Below are positions 25,806 to 38,067 of a DNA stretch of 64,000 nt, in pieces. Position 1 is the stretch's first letter. Each line of letters opens with the position of its first letter. The notes under the pieces were generated by a model. It did not search any database. It was not told where the DNA came from and saw only the letters and a list, made by a program, of their open reading frames with translations. A program made the translations under genes and the position numbers. The DNA is from Pseudideonella sakaiensis (GTDB taxonomy: Bacteria; Pseudomonadota; Gammaproteobacteria; Burkholderiales; Burkholderiaceae_C): contig NZ_BBYR01000014.1 in NCBI RefSeq assembly GCF_001293525.1, positions 1 through 64,000 on the forward strand. The letters are read 5' to 3'.

Positions 25806-26828
25806 TCAGTCGAAGACCGGCAGCACCGCCTGCCGCAGCCCGTCCTTCGCGCGTTCGTAGTCGGGCAGCACCGAGCGCACCACGTCCCAGAAGCGCGGGC
25901 TGTGGTTCATCTCGCGCAGGTGGGCCAGCTCGTGGGCCACGACGTAGTCGATGGTGGCCAGGCCGAAATGGATCAGGCGCCAGTGCAGCCGGATCGCGCC
26001 GCTGGCCGACGCGCTGCCCCAGCGGGTCTGGGCCGACGACAGCGAGAGCCGGGCCACGCGCACGCCCAGGCGTTCGGCGTAGAGGCGGCAGCGCTCCTCG
26101 AAGACCTGGCGCGCCTGGCGCTGCAGCCAGGCCTGCACCGCGTCGCGGATCTGCGCCGGCGTGGCGTGCTGCGGCAGGCCGACGTGCAGCAGCCGGTGCG
26201 GCACGCCCTGCAGCGTGGCCTGGGCCGCGCGGCCGTCCGCCGCGGCGGCGCCGTCGGCGGTCGGCGCGCCGGGCTGCAGCTGGGCGCCGCGGGTGCGCGG
26301 ATCGAGCACGACCACCAGGGTCTCGCCGAGGAAGGGCAGGGTGGTGCCGTCGCGCCACTCGACGCGGGCGGCCTGCAGCCGCCGCGCGCGGTCGCGCTGC
26401 TCGCCCAGCTTGCGCAGGATCCAGCCGGCCTTGTCGCGCAGCGCCGCGTCGATGTCGCCCTGGCCGACCCAGCGCGGCGCATTCACGCTCAGCCCCTCGG
26501 TGCCGACGACGAAGCCGATGCTGCGGCGGCGCGAGCGGCGCAGCGCATAGGCCACCAGGTGGCCGTCGAGCCGCAGCTCGCGGTTGGCCTGCGGGTGGCG
26601 GAACTCGGTCGGGGCCAGGTGCGGCGGCGTGGCCGGTGCGCGGGCGGGCGGCGTGGAGGCCAGCCCGGCCGGCGCGGCCGGGCGCGCGGGGCGCGCGGGG
26701 CGCGGCGGGGCCGCCGCCGGCGGGGGCGCGGTCGCGGGAGTCGCGGCCGGCGCGGGCGCCGGGGCCGCATCGAACAGCGACAGCTGCGCCAGCGCCGCGT
26801 CGCGAGGGTCGGGGGCACGGGGCGGCAT
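25806..26828 (-). CDS. YgjP/DUF45-type zinc metalloprotein
   Basis: A protein of 340 residues. The C-terminal half has the YgjP-like peptidase motif HELAH (H299, E300, H303) in IDYVVAHELAHLREMNHSPRFW, with the third metal ligand likely the His in MNHSP. The core SSAQTRWGSASASGAIRLHWRLI is also typical. The first 75 residues are a low-complexity Ala/Pro region not found in short family members. A 50-residue insertion (about 180-230, GTRGAQLQPGAPTADG) lengthens the middle. The activity of the family is poorly defined (possible metallopeptidase or nucleotide-linked role). It stands upstream of the polyamine-type operon on the same strand. Confidence 0.8.
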   Translation of the reverse strand: MPPRAPDPRDAALAQLSLFDAAPAPAPAATPATAPPPAAAPPRPARPARPAAPAGLASTPPARAPATPPHLAPTEFRHPQANRELRLDGHLVAYALRRSRRRSIGFVVGTEGLSVNAPRWVGQGDIDAALRDKAGWILRKLGEQRDRARRLQAARVEWRDGTTLPFLGETLVVVLDPRTRGAQLQPGAPTADGAAAADGRAAQATLQGVPHRLLHVGLPQHATPAQIRDAVQAWLQRQARQVFEERCRLYAERLGVRVARLSLSSAQTRWGSASASGAIRLHWRLIHFGLATIDYVVAHELAHLREMNHSPRFWDVVRSVLPDYERAKDGLRQAVLPVFD

Positions 26829-27001
26829 GGGCCGGGAGTGTATCGGCGCGGCCGTTCCGGGCGAGGCCCCGTCGCCCCGGGCGGGGACGTGCCCGCCGGG
26901 GCACGCCGTTGCCGTGCACGCCGATCGCCGCCCTCGGGAAGGGCCCGGGCCGAGGGCCGGGCCGGCCGGGTGGCGGCGCAGCGCGCTGCGCTGCGCGCCC
27001 C

Positions 27002-27790
27002 TCAGTGCCGCGTGGCGGCCAGCGGCGTCGGCTGGCCGGGCACGTAGGCCGCCGGGTCGAGGCGGCGCATCTCGCCCTCGATCCAGGCCTCGACCTCGGC
27101 CATCAGCGCCTCCGCGTCGCGGCCCGCGGCCGGCATCGGCGCCCCGATCGAGATGTCGATGGTGCCGGGGCGCAGCACGAAGGAGCGGCGCGGCCAGCAG
27201 GTGGCGGAGTTCACCGCGATCGGCAGCACGACGGCGCCGGTGGCGGTGGCGAGCCGGGTGCCGCCGGTCTTGTAGGCGCCGCGCCGGCCGCGCTCGATGC
27301 GGGTGCCCTCGGGGAACATGATCACCCAGTTGCCGTTGGCCATGTGGCGGCGGCCCTGCTCGGCGACGAGGTTCCAGGCCTGCGCGCGCTTGCTGCGGTC
27401 GATGTGGACCATGTCGAGCCGCGCCATCGCCCAGCCGAAGAAGGGGATGTAGATCAGCTCGCGCTTGAACACATAGCACAGCGGCCGCGGCATCAGCACC
27501 GGGTAGGCGAAGGTCTCCCAGGTCGACTGGTGCTTGGACAGCAGGATGATCGGCTGGCTGCCGGCCGCGGCGGCCTGCAGGTGCTGCGCGCCGTGGATGC
27601 GCCAGCGCACCCCGCAGATCGCGCGCGCGCCGTAGATGGCCAGGTGCAGCCAGTAGGTGGTCACGCGGTAGAGCGGCGTGCCGCGCACGAACACCGAGGC
27701 CAGCAGCGACAGGATCGCCCACGGGATCACCGTGGCCACCAGCCACAGCAGGTAGACGGCCGAGCGCAGCCGCGCGAGCAGGCCGGCCAT
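27002..27790 (-). CDS. plsC: 1-acyl-sn-glycerol-3-phosphate acyltransferase (PlsC family)
   Basis: A membrane-associated protein of 262 residues that would add the second acyl chain to lysophosphatidic acid in phospholipid synthesis. Motif I is SKHQSTWETF, with Glu in place of the usual Asp of HX4D, a form common in betaproteobacterial members; motif III is MFPEGTRIERG. One N-terminal membrane helix spans about residues 10-35. The ATG overlaps the gmhB stop by 1 bp, so it is the last gene of the glyQ-glyS-gmhB-plsC run. Ornithine-lipid or other acyltransferases share the fold, but length and motifs favour PlsC. Confidence 0.87.
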   Translation of the reverse strand: MAGLLARLRSAVYLLWLVATVIPWAILSLLASVFVRGTPLYRVTTYWLHLAIYGARAICGVRWRIHGAQHLQAAAAGSQPIILLSKHQSTWETFAYPVLMPRPLCYVFKRELIYIPFFGWAMARLDMVHIDRSKRAQAWNLVAEQGRRHMANGNWVIMFPEGTRIERGRRGAYKTGGTRLATATGAVVLPIAVNSATCWPRRSFVLRPGTIDISIGAPMPAAGRDAEALMAEVEAWIEGEMRRLDPAAYVPGQPTPLAATRH

Positions 27791-28389
27791 CAGGCGCGCT
27801 CCCCGCCGCGGTCCTCGGCCAGGCCGCGCGCCTGGCGCTCGCGGCGCAGCAGCAGGTCCGCGAAGGCGCCGAGGTCGGCGTGCACGGTCAGGCCGGGCAC
27901 GGCCGCGTGCATGCGCGCCAGCCCTTCCTCGTCCAGGCCGGCCGACTTGCCGCTGCGCACCAGGTGCGGCTCGCAGCCGGCGGCGTGCGCCGCCTGCAGG
28001 TCGCGCAGCGCGTCGCCGACCACCGGGATGCCGCGCGGGTCCACGCCGTAGCGCTCGGCGACCTGCAGCATCAGCCCGGGCAGCGGCTTGCGGCAGTCGC
28101 ACTCGTCGGCGGGCACGTGGGGGCAGAAGAACACGGCGTCGATGCGCCCGCCGGCCTCGGCCAGGCACTGCGCCAGCTTCTGGTGCATCGCGTTCAGCGT
28201 CGCCATGTCGAACAGGCCGCGGCCCAGGCCCGACTGGTTGGTGGCCACCACCGCGTGCCAGCCGGCCTGCGTCAGCCGCGCCACCGCCTCGAGGGCGCCG
28301 GGGATCGGCTGCCACTCGTCGGGCGACTTGACGTAGTCGTCGCGGTCCTCGTTGAGGGTGCCGTCGCGGTCGAGGATGACCAGCTTCAT
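27790..28389 (-). CDS. gmhB: D-glycero-beta-D-manno-heptose-1,7-bisphosphate 7-phosphatase
   Basis: A HAD-family phosphatase of 199 residues that removes the 7-phosphate in the ADP-heptose pathway for lipopolysaccharide inner core. The nucleophile motif is LDRDGTLNED (D7, D9), followed by VVATNQSGLGRG. A zinc-binding loop CPHVPADECDCRKP and the VVGDALRDLQAA motif are present. It overlaps glyS by 4 bp and plsC by 1 bp. This gene order is conserved in many Burkholderiales. Confidence 0.93.
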   Translation of the reverse strand: MKLVILDRDGTLNEDRDDYVKSPDEWQPIPGALEAVARLTQAGWHAVVATNQSGLGRGLFDMATLNAMHQKLAQCLAEAGGRIDAVFFCPHVPADECDCRKPLPGLMLQVAERYGVDPRGIPVVGDALRDLQAAHAAGCEPHLVRSGKSAGLDEEGLARMHAAVPGLTVHADLGAFADLLLRRERQARGLAEDRGGERA

Positions 28390-30590
28390 GCGGCCAGCCG
28401 CGACAGGTCGGCGACGCGGTTCATCGCGCCGTGCAGCCGCGCCAGCAGCGCCAGGCGGTTGGCGCGCAGCGCCGGGTCCTCGGCATTCACCATCACCTGC
28501 TCGAAGAAGGCGTCCACCGGGCCCTTCAGCGCTGCCAGCGCCTGCAGGCTGGCGCCGTGGTCGCCGCGCTCGAAGGCGGCGTCGGCCGGGCCCGCCACGT
28601 CCGCCAGCGCGGCGGCCAGCGCCTGTTCGGCCGGCTCCACCAGGCGGGCCGGGTCGACGGCGGGGCCGGCCCCGCCCCCTTCGGCTTTCTTCAGCAGGTT
28701 GGACACGCGCTTGTTCGCGCCGGCCAGCGCCGCGGCCTCCGGCAGCGCCGCGAAGGCGCGCACCGCGGCCAGGCGGCGCGCCACCTCGCCGAGGCGGCCG
28801 GGGCGCAGCGCCAGCACGGCCTCCACCTCCTGCGCGCGGTAGCCCTGGTCGCGCAGGTTCACCGCCAGGCGGTCCCAGACGAACTCGCAGACGGCCGCCA
28901 CCGTGTCCGGCGCGAGCGCGAGGCCGCCGACCGGCGGCGGCGCATCGGCCGGCGCGTCGACCGCGGGGTGGAAGGCGTCGAAGGCCGCCGTCACCAGCTC
29001 GGGCAGGTCCAGCGGCAGGTTCTTCTCGGCCAGGATGCGGATCACGCCGAGCGCATGGCGGCGCAGCGCGAACGGGTCCTTGTCGCCGGTGGGCAGCTGG
29101 CCGATGCCGAACAGGCCGACCAGGGTCTCCAGCTTGTCGGCCAGCGCGAGCACCGTGCCGGTGTGGTTGCGCGGCAGCGCGTCGCCGGCGAAGCGCGGCT
29201 TGTAGTGGTCCTCGATGGCGATCGCGACGCCGTCGCGCAGGCCCTCGTGGCGCGCGTAGTAGCCGCCCATGATGCCCTGCAGCTCGGGGAACTCGCCGAC
29301 CATGTCGGTCAGCAGGTCGGCCTTGGCCAGCTGCGCGGCCTGGTCCACCTTGTGCGCCAGCATCTGCAGCTCGTCGTGCGACTGCACCGAGGCCGGCTGG
29401 TGCGCGCCGAGCTGGCGCACGATCGCGCGCGCGATCTCGCGCACGCGGCCGGTGCGCTGGCCCTGGCTGCCGAGCTTGCCGTGGTAGACGACCTTGTCCA
29501 GGCCCGCGACCCGGCTGGCCAGTGTGCGCTTGCGGTCCTGGTCGAAGAAGAACTTCGCATCGGCCAGCCGCGGCCGCACCACGCGCTCGTTGCCCTGGAT
29601 CACGCGCGACGGGTCGGCCGGGCGCACATTGGCCACCACCAGGAAGCGGTGCGTCAGCCGGCCCTGGGCGTCCAGCAGCGGGAAGTACTTCTGGTTCGCC
29701 TTCATCGTCAGGATGAGGCACTCCTGCGGCACCGCCAGGAAGGCCGGCTCGAAGGCGCCGGTGACCACGTTCGGCCGCTCGACCAGCGCGGTCACCTCGT
29801 CCAGCAGCGCCTCGTCGTCGACCGGGCTCGCGCCGACGGCGGCCGCCGCGGCCGCGAGCTGGCGCTGGATCTCGGCGCGCCGCTTCGCGAAGGAGGCGAT
29901 CACCGCGCCCTGCGTCTCCAGCACCGTCTCGTAGTGGTCGGCGTCCTGCAGCACCACCGGGTCGACCGGCGCCTCGAAGCGGTGGCCCCGGGTCTGGCGG
30001 CCGGCCACGAGGCCCAGCGCCTGCACCGGCACCACCTCCGCGCCGTGCAGCGCCACCAGGCCGTGCGCCGGGCGCACGAAGTTCACGCTGGTCCAGCCGT
30101 CGGCGAGCTGGTACTGCATCACCTTCGGGATCGGCAGCTTCGCGAGCGCGGCGTCGAGCGCCGCCTGAAGGCCGTCGCGCAGGCTGGCGCCGGGCACGGT
30201 GCTGTCGAGGTAGAGCGCCTCGGCCTTGCCGTCGGGCTGGCGCTTCAGGCCCGGCACCGCGGACGCGTCGGCGCCCAGGCCGGCCAGCTTCTTCAACAGC
30301 GCGGGCGTCGGCGTGCCGTCGGCCGCGAGGCCCACCGCCACCGGCATCAGCTTCACCGAGACCGCCCTGTCGGCGGCCACCGGCAGCACGTGACTGACGT
30401 GAGCCGCGAGCCGCCGCGGGCTGGCGTAGACATTCAGCGCCGAGCCCTCGCCGGCGAGGCCGGCCGCCTTCAGCCCGGCCAGCAGCTGCTGGCCGAAGGC
30501 CTCGCCCAGCGCCTTCAGCGCCTTCGGCGGCAGTTCCTCGACGAAGAGCTCGACCAGCAGGTTCTTCGCGGTGCCCATGGTGGTGTTCAT
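28386..30590 (-). CDS. glyS: Glycyl-tRNA synthetase beta subunit
   Basis: A protein of 734 residues, the tRNA-binding subunit of the alpha2beta2 bacterial glycyl-tRNA synthetase. The N-terminus KNLLVELFVEELPPKALKALG and internal SPRRLAAHV, YHGKLGSQGQRTGRV and GGYYARHEG are family hallmarks. C-terminal residues 600-734 form the anticodon-binding all-helical domain. The start at 30590 could instead be the ATG four codons in (30578). It lies 46 bp after glyQ and overlaps gmhB by 4 bp. Confidence 0.95.
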   Translation of the reverse strand: MNTTMGTAKNLLVELFVEELPPKALKALGEAFGQQLLAGLKAAGLAGEGSALNVYASPRRLAAHVSHVLPVAADRAVSVKLMPVAVGLAADGTPTPALLKKLAGLGADASAVPGLKRQPDGKAEALYLDSTVPGASLRDGLQAALDAALAKLPIPKVMQYQLADGWTSVNFVRPAHGLVALHGAEVVPVQALGLVAGRQTRGHRFEAPVDPVVLQDADHYETVLETQGAVIASFAKRRAEIQRQLAAAAAAVGASPVDDEALLDEVTALVERPNVVTGAFEPAFLAVPQECLILTMKANQKYFPLLDAQGRLTHRFLVVANVRPADPSRVIQGNERVVRPRLADAKFFFDQDRKRTLASRVAGLDKVVYHGKLGSQGQRTGRVREIARAIVRQLGAHQPASVQSHDELQMLAHKVDQAAQLAKADLLTDMVGEFPELQGIMGGYYARHEGLRDGVAIAIEDHYKPRFAGDALPRNHTGTVLALADKLETLVGLFGIGQLPTGDKDPFALRRHALGVIRILAEKNLPLDLPELVTAAFDAFHPAVDAPADAPPPVGGLALAPDTVAAVCEFVWDRLAVNLRDQGYRAQEVEAVLALRPGRLGEVARRLAAVRAFAALPEAAALAGANKRVSNLLKKAEGGGAGPAVDPARLVEPAEQALAAALADVAGPADAAFERGDHGASLQALAALKGPVDAFFEQVMVNAEDPALRANRLALLARLHGAMNRVADLSRLAA

Positions 30591-30636
30591 CTCGGCAGGG
30601 CGGGCGCGCGCGGCGCCCGGGGTGGGCAGGGGGAGT

Positions 30637-31566
30637 TCAGGCGGCCTTCTTCGCGCGCTGCGCGGCCAGCTGGGCCGCGACCTCGTCGGCCCAGCCGCGC
30701 GGGGCCATCGGGAAGCCCAGGCGGGCCCGGCTGTCGAGGTAGCTCTGCGCCACGGCGCGCGCCAGGTTGCGGATGCGCCCGATGTAGGCTGCCCGCTCGG
30801 TCACGCTGATCGCGCCGCGGGCATCCAGCAGGTTGAAGGTGTGCGCGGCCTTCAGCACCTGCTCGTAGGCCGGCAGCGCGAGCTGCTGGGCCATCAGGTG
30901 CTGGGCCTGGCGCTCGTGCGCGCCGAAGGCGCCGAGCAGGAAGTCGACGTCGCTGTGCTCGAAGTTGTAGGTGCTCTGCTCCACCTCGTTCTGGTGGTAG
31001 ACGTCGCGGTAGCGCAGCGTGTCCGTCCACTGCAGGTCGTAGACGTTCTCGACGCCCTGCAGGTACATCGCCAGCCGCTCCAGGCCGTAGGTGATCTCGC
31101 CGGTGATCGGCTTGCAGTCGATGCCGCCGACCTGCTGGAAGTAGGTGAACTGCGTCACCTCCATGCCGTTCAGCCAGACCTCCCAGCCCAGGCCCCAGGC
31201 GCCCAGCGTCGGGTTCTCCCAGTCGTCCTCGACGAAGCGCACGTCGTTGGCCTGCAGGTCGAAGCCGAGCGCGGCCAGGCTGCCGAGGTAGAGCTCGAGG
31301 ATGTCCGCCGGCGCGGGCTTCAGCACCACCTGGTACTGGTAGTAGTGCTGCAGCCGGTTCGGGTTGTCGCCGTAGCGGCCGTCCTTCGGGCGGCGGCTGG
31401 GCTGCACGTAGGCGGCCTTCCAGGGCTCGGGGCCGAGCGCGCGCAGGAAGGTCGCGGTGTGGCTGGTGCCGGCGCCGACCTCCATGTCATAGGGCTGCAG
31501 CAGGGCGCAGCCCTGGGCATCCCAGTACGACTGCAGCTTCAGGATGATCTGCTGGAAAGTGAGCAT
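30637..31566 (-). CDS. glyQ: Glycyl-tRNA synthetase alpha subunit
   Basis: A protein of 309 residues, the catalytic subunit that activates glycine and charges tRNA-Gly. It begins [20 protein letters not shown], followed by the class II signatures [19 protein letters not shown] and [19 protein letters not shown]. Length matches the family. First gene of the glyQ-glyS-gmhB-plsC run, with a probable sigma-70 -10 element about 40 bp upstream. Confidence 0.96.
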   Translation of the reverse strand: MLTFQQIILKLQSYWDAQGCALLQPYDMEVGAGTSHTATFLRALGPEPWKAAYVQPSRRPKDGRYGDNPNRLQHYYQYQVVLKPAPADILELYLGSLAALGFDLQANDVRFVEDDWENPTLGAWGLGWEVWLNGMEVTQFTYFQQVGGIDCKPITGEITYGLERLAMYLQGVENVYDLQWTDTLRYRDVYHQNEVEQSTYNFEHSDVDFLLGAFGAHERQAQHLMAQQLALPAYEQVLKAAHTFNLLDARGAISVTERAAYIGRIRNLARAVAQSYLDSRARLGFPMAPRGWADEVAAQLAAQRAKKAA

Positions 31567-31606
31567 CGGGCACCGGGCGACGGTGAAGGATCCGCGTAAA
31601 CCTTCG

Positions 31607-31612
31607 ATTCTA
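31607..31612 (-). promoter_or_regulatory. Probable -10 element of the glyQ promoter
   Basis: TAGAAT on the minus strand, one mismatch from TATAAT, lies about 40 bp before the glyQ start in a slightly AT-rich patch. No good -35 hexamer is visible at 17 bp (ATGTTA is the best). The divergent BASS gene begins 33 bp away, so the regions overlap. Confidence 0.4.
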
Positions 31613-31644
31613 GGCGCCGGTGCCGCGGCTAACATCCCCGCCCG

Positions 31645-32500
31645 ATGACCGCACAGCAACTCGTGCTCAGCCTGGTGCTGGCGACCATGGTGTTCTCGGT
31701 GGCCCTCGAGGTGAAGCCGGCCGACTTCGCGCGCGTCGCCACGATGCCGCGGGCGGTGGTCTGCGGGCTGGTGCCGCAGTTCCTGCTGCTGCCGGTGGCC
31801 ACCTGGGCCGCCACGCTCGTGCTGGACCTGCCGCCGTCCACCGAGGCGGCGATGATCCTGGTGGCCTGCTGCCCGGGCGGCTCGCTGAGCAACGTGGTGA
31901 CGCACTTCGGCCGCGGCAACACCGCGCTGTCGGTCAGCGTCTCGGCGGTGGCGGCGCTGCTGGCGCTGTTCCTCACGCCCTTCAATTTCACCTGGATGGT
32001 CTCCACCAACCCGGCCACCGCCGGCTGGCTGCGCACGCTGGAGATCGATCCATCGGACATCTGGTGGAGCCTGCTCGCGCTGCTCGCGCTGCCGATGGCC
32101 GCCGGCATGGCGCTGGCGCACCTGCGGCCGGCCGCCGCGGCACGGCTGCAGCCGCCGCTGTCGCGCTTCAGCCTGGTCGCGCTGGCCGCCTTCATCGTGC
32201 TCGGGCTGGTGCGCGACCGCGCGCTGCTCGGGCCGCAGATCCTGCCGCAGCTCGCCGTCGTGGTGCTGCACAACGCGGCCGGCCTGGCGCTGGGCTGGGC
32301 CGCGGCGCGGGCCTTCCGCCTCGGCACCGCCGACCGGCGCGCGGTGATGATCGAGGGTGGCATGCAGAACGCCGGGCTGGCGCTGGGCATCATCGCGGTG
32401 CAGTTCGGCGCCGACCTGAACATGGTCATCATCGCCAGCCTGTGGGGGATCTGGCACATCGTCAGCGGCATGACGCTGGCGTTCGTCTGGCGGAGGCAGG

Positions 32501-32520
<20 letters not shown>
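31645..32520 (+). CDS. Bile acid:sodium symporter (BASS) family transporter
   Basis: An inner-membrane protein of 291 residues with about nine to ten helices, a sodium-coupled carrier of organic anions. Family motifs are [32 protein letters not shown] (the sodium-binding crossover region, about residues 71-100) and [14 protein letters not shown] (about 235-249). Bacterial relatives carry bile acids, pantoate/ketopantoate or other carboxylates; the substrate here is unknown. Its end overlaps the following amidohydrolase by 20 bp, so the two are coupled and may handle the same compound. Confidence 0.88.
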
Positions 32521-34330
<1,810 letters not shown>

Positions 34331-35911
34331 CGGTCAGCGCCGCCAGCGCCAGCGGCCACAGCCCGGCCCGCGAGGCCCACGCGGCATAGGGCGTCAGCCC
34401 CTCGCGGCCCTCGACGCGGGCGCGCAGCACGCCGCGCGTGAAGGGCGCGAGCCGGGCCGTCACGCGGCCGCGGTGGTCGATCACCGCGGTGACGCCGGTG
34501 TTGGTGGCGCGCAGCATCGGCCGCTGCAGCTCCAGGCTGCGCATGCGCGAGATGCCCAGGTGCTGCGGCAGCGCCGGGCTGTCGCCGAACCAGCCGATGT
34601 TGCTGAGGTTGGCGAGCACCGTCGGCGCCTGCGCCGGGTCGCGGAAGCGCGCCGCCAGCTCCTCGCCGAACAGGTCCTCGTAGCAGATGTTCGGCGCGAT
34701 GCGCTCGCCGTTCACCGGCATCGACGGCGCCACCAGCGGCCCGCGCGCGAAGTCGCCGAGCGGGATGTTCATCATCCGCGTGAACCAGCGGAAGCCGGCG
34801 GGGATGAACTCGCCGAAGGGCACCAGGTGGTGCTTGTCGTAGCGGTAGTCCGGCGCGCCGGCGGCGCGGCCGGGCGCCAGGCCGAGCGCCGAGTTGGTGT
34901 AGCCGCTCGCCTCGTCGCCCCAGGGCACGCCGACCAGCGCATGCGTCGGGCCCTGCGCGAAGGCCTGCTGCAGGCCGGCCCAGAAGCCCTCGGGCATCTG
35001 CTCCGGCAGCAGCACCAGCGCGGTCTCCGGCGCGATCACCAGGTCGGTCTGCGGCCCGCGCGCGTCCAGCAGCGCGCGCACGTGCCACTCGATGGCGGCC
35101 GCCTGCGGGCCGGCCGCGAACTTCTCGTCCTGCGGCACGTTGCCCTGCAGCAGCGCCACGCCCAGCGGGCGTGGGCCGCTGGGGCGGCTGAAGTCGGGCA
35201 CCGGCAGCAGCGCCAGCAGGCCCAGCACCGCCAGCGCGGCGAGCAGCGGGCGCACGGCGCGGCGCGCCCTGGCCCCGGCCCCGGCCCCTGACGCTGCCGA
35301 GGCGGCCGCTGCCTCGCCCGGGGCCGGACCGGCCCGGCGCGGCCCGGCCCACGCGAAGCCGATGCCGGCGGCCAGCGCCGCGCCGACCGCACCCAGCCCG
35401 TAGACGCCGACCCACGGCGCCAGCGCGGCCAGCGGCCCGTCGACCTGGGCATAGCCGGCCGCGACCCAGGGAAAGCCGGTGAAGACCACGCCGCGCGCCA
35501 GCTCGGCCAGCAGCCACGCGGCGGCGAACAGCAGCGCGTCCGCCAGCGGCCGCCCGCGGCGCCAGCGCGCCACCGCGGCCATTGCCGCCGCCAGGTACAG
35601 CGACAGGAAGGCCGACAGCGCCAGCACCGCCGCGGCCGCCATCCACGCCGGCAGGCCGCCGTAGCGGTGCATGCTGATGAAGAGCCACCAGGTGCCGGCG
35701 GCCAGCCAGGCGGTGCCGTAGACCCCGCCGAGCAGCGCCGCGCGGCCCGGCCCGGCCCGAGCGACGCGCGCCGCCAGCCAGGCGATCGCCAGCAGCGCCA
35801 GCGGCCACGCGGCGGTGTGCTCGTAGGCCAGCGTGTGGCCGGCGCCGGCCACGGCGACCCCCAGCCACTCGCCGCGCGGCGGCGCGGCGCCGGCGGGCAG
35901 GCGGCCCGCCA

Positions 35912-36805
35912 TCAGGCGTCGTCGCCGGCGCCTCCCGGCGCGTGCGTCACCTTGAACCAGCGCACGGCGCCGCCGCGCGCCAGCATCACGTGGAACTGCA
36001 GCGGGCCGAGCGTGACCACCTCGCCGCGCCGCGGCACGCGGCCGAACTCCTGCGCCACCAGGCCGCCGATGGTGTCGAAGTCCTCGGTGGGCAGCGCCAC
36101 GCCGAAGGCCTCGTTGACCGCGGTGATCTCGGCGTCGCCGGCGACGCGCTGGCTGCCGTCGGCCAGCGTGTAGATGCTGGAGTCGCCGTCCTCGTCGTCG
36201 AACTCGTCCTCGATCTCGCCGACGATCTCCTCCAGCACGTCCTCGATGGTGATCAGGCCGGCGGTGCTGCCGAACTCGTCGATCACGATCGCGAGGTGGT
36301 TGCGGTTGCCGCGGAAGTCGCGCAGCAGCTCGTTCAGGCCCTTGGATTCGGGCACGAAGACCGCGGGGCGCAGCAGCGTGCGCAGGTTCAGCTCCGGCGC
36401 GCGCTGCAGTTTCAGCAGGTCCTTCGCGAGCAGGATGCCGATGATGTTGTCGCGCGCGCCGTCGTAGACCGGGAAGCGCGAGTGGCCGGTGTCGATCACC
36501 GCGTGCAGCAGTGCGTCGTAGTCGGCGCCGATGTCCAGCAGGTCCATGTGGGGCGCCGCCACCATCACGTCGCCGGCCGTCAGGTCGGCCATGCGCAGCA
36601 CGCCCTCGAGCATCATGCGCGACTCGGGCGCGATCAGCTCCCGGTCCTCGGCGTCGGCCAGCGTCTCGATCAGCTCGCGCCGGGAATCGGGCCCGGGCGA
36701 CATGAACTCGATCAGCCGCTGGAACAGGTTCGGCTTGTCCGCATCGGCACCGGCGCGGCGGGCATCGCGCCCGGCGCCGGTGCGGGAAGGGTGGGGGTCG
36801 GACAT
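35912..36805 (-). CDS. corC: CorC/YbeX-type CBS-domain protein
   Basis: A cytoplasmic protein of 297 residues of the HlyC/CorC family without the membrane DUF21 domain. Two CBS domains lie at about residues 75-195 (GDVMVAAPHMDLLDI and VFVPESKGLNELLRDF) with the DEFGSTAGLITIEDVLEEIVGEIEDE-type acidic segment, and a C-terminal CorC/HlyC domain at about 210-290. The family is linked to magnesium/cobalt efflux and, as YbeX, to ribosome and lipoprotein-operon functions; the adenine-nucleotide ligand binds the CBS pair. It is the first gene of the corC-lnt operon, the conserved arrangement in proteobacteria. Confidence 0.9.
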   Translation of the reverse strand: MSDPHPSRTGAGRDARRAGADADKPNLFQRLIEFMSPGPDSRRELIETLADAEDRELIAPESRMMLEGVLRMADLTAGDVMVAAPHMDLLDIGADYDALLHAVIDTGHSRFPVYDGARDNIIGILLAKDLLKLQRAPELNLRTLLRPAVFVPESKGLNELLRDFRGNRNHLAIVIDEFGSTAGLITIEDVLEEIVGEIEDEFDDEDGDSSIYTLADGSQRVAGDAEITAVNEAFGVALPTEDFDTIGGLVAQEFGRVPRRGEVVTLGPLQFHVMLARGGAVRWFKVTHAPGGAGDDA

Positions 36806-37014
36806 CGCACGGGGCGCGGAGTGAATCGGCGCCTAGCGTAACCGATGCCACGGCGCGCGCGGCCGCGCTGTGTTAGTTTGGCGGATTCGTTCGCAGGCCG
36901 CCCGGGCTGCGGCGGTGGCGACGCGGGGCCGCTGGCGGCCCGCAGGGCTTGCAGCCCGGCCGATCGCCCCCACCTCCCGCGGCCCGCACCCCAGATGCCC
37001 CTTGCGAGAAACCC

Positions 37015-38058
37015 ATGGCCCTGATCCCCGCCACCATCCTGACCGGCTTCCTCGGCAGCGGCAAGACGACCCTGCTCAAGCGCGTGCTGACCGAGGCCCA
37101 CGGCCAGAAGATCGCGGTCGTCGAGAACGAGTTCGGCGACGAGAGCATCGACAACGAGATCCTGGTGCGCGACGACCAGGAGCAGATCATCCAGCTGAAC
37201 AACGGCTGCGTCTGCTGCACGATCCGCGAGGACCTGCGCACCACGCTGGCCGAGCTGGCCGAGAAGAAGCGCAAGGGCACGCTCGCCTTCGACCGCGTGG
37301 TGATCGAGACCACCGGCCTGGCCGACCCCGGCCCGGTCGCGCAGACCTTCTTCATGGACGACGAGATCGCCGAGACCTACCTGCTGGACTCGATCCTGAC
37401 CCTGGTCGACGCCAAGCACGGCGACCAGCAGCTCGACGCCCGCCAGGAGGCGCGCCGCCAGGTCGGCTTCGCCGACCAGATCTTCGTCAGCAAGGCCGAC
37501 CTGGTCGATGGCGCCACCGTCGAGGCGCTGATCCACCGCGTCAAGCACATGAACCCGCGCGCGCCGGTGCGCACCGCCAACTTCGGCGACGTGCCGCTGG
37601 CCGACGTGTTCGACCTGCGCGGCTTCAACCTCAATGCCAAGCTGGACATCGACCCCGACTTCCTGAACGACGACGGCCACGGCCACCACGGGCACGACCA
37701 CCACGACCACGACCACGCGCACGGCGAGCACTGCGACCACCCGCACCACCACGCCCACGACGACGACGTGAAGTCCTTCGTGTTCCGCTCGGACAAGGCC
37801 TTCCACCCGGCCAAGCTGGAGGATTTCCTGGGCGCGATCGTGCAGGTCTACGGCCCGAAGATGCTGCGCTACAAGGGCGTGCTGAACATGAAGGGCAGCG
37901 ATCGCAAGGTGATCTTCCAGGGCGTGCACCAGCTGATGGGCAGCGACCTGGGCCCGAAATGGGCGCCCGGCGAGAAGAAGGGCAGCAAGCTGGTCTTCAT
38001 CGGGATCGACCTGCCGAAGGACGTGCTGCTGCAGGGGCTGGAGCAGTGCCTGGCCTGA
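37015..38058 (+). CDS. CobW/COG0523 GTPase with His-rich metal-binding insert
   Basis: A protein of 347 residues of the G3E family of metal-handling GTPases. The P-loop is GFLGSGKTT (residues 11-19), the metal-binding CxCC is C65-V-C67-C68 in NNGCVCCTIRED, and the guanine motif is SKADLVD. Residues 221-252 contain more than a dozen His interspersed with Asp, a likely zinc or cobalt buffer. The C-terminal CobW_C domain follows (about 255-347). The family delivers metals to client enzymes under limitation; dksA directly downstream lacks its zinc cysteines, which makes a zinc context plausible. The ATG at 37015 has only a weak ribosome site (GAG). Confidence 0.9.
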   Translation: MALIPATILTGFLGSGKTTLLKRVLTEAHGQKIAVVENEFGDESIDNEILVRDDQEQIIQLNNGCVCCTIREDLRTTLAELAEKKRKGTLAFDRVVIETTGLADPGPVAQTFFMDDEIAETYLLDSILTLVDAKHGDQQLDARQEARRQVGFADQIFVSKADLVDGATVEALIHRVKHMNPRAPVRTANFGDVPLADVFDLRGFNLNAKLDIDPDFLNDDGHGHHGHDHHDHDHAHGEHCDHPHHHAHDDDVKSFVFRSDKAFHPAKLEDFLGAIVQVYGPKMLRYKGVLNMKGSDRKVIFQGVHQLMGSDLGPKWAPGEKKGSKLVFIGIDLPKDVLLQGLEQCLA

Positions 38059-38067
38059 TGCGCGGGC

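Noticed and set aside
24693-27047. Plus-strand ORFs opposite the polyamine-type operon and the YgjP-like gene
   Set aside because: Complementary shadows of well-supported minus-strand genes.
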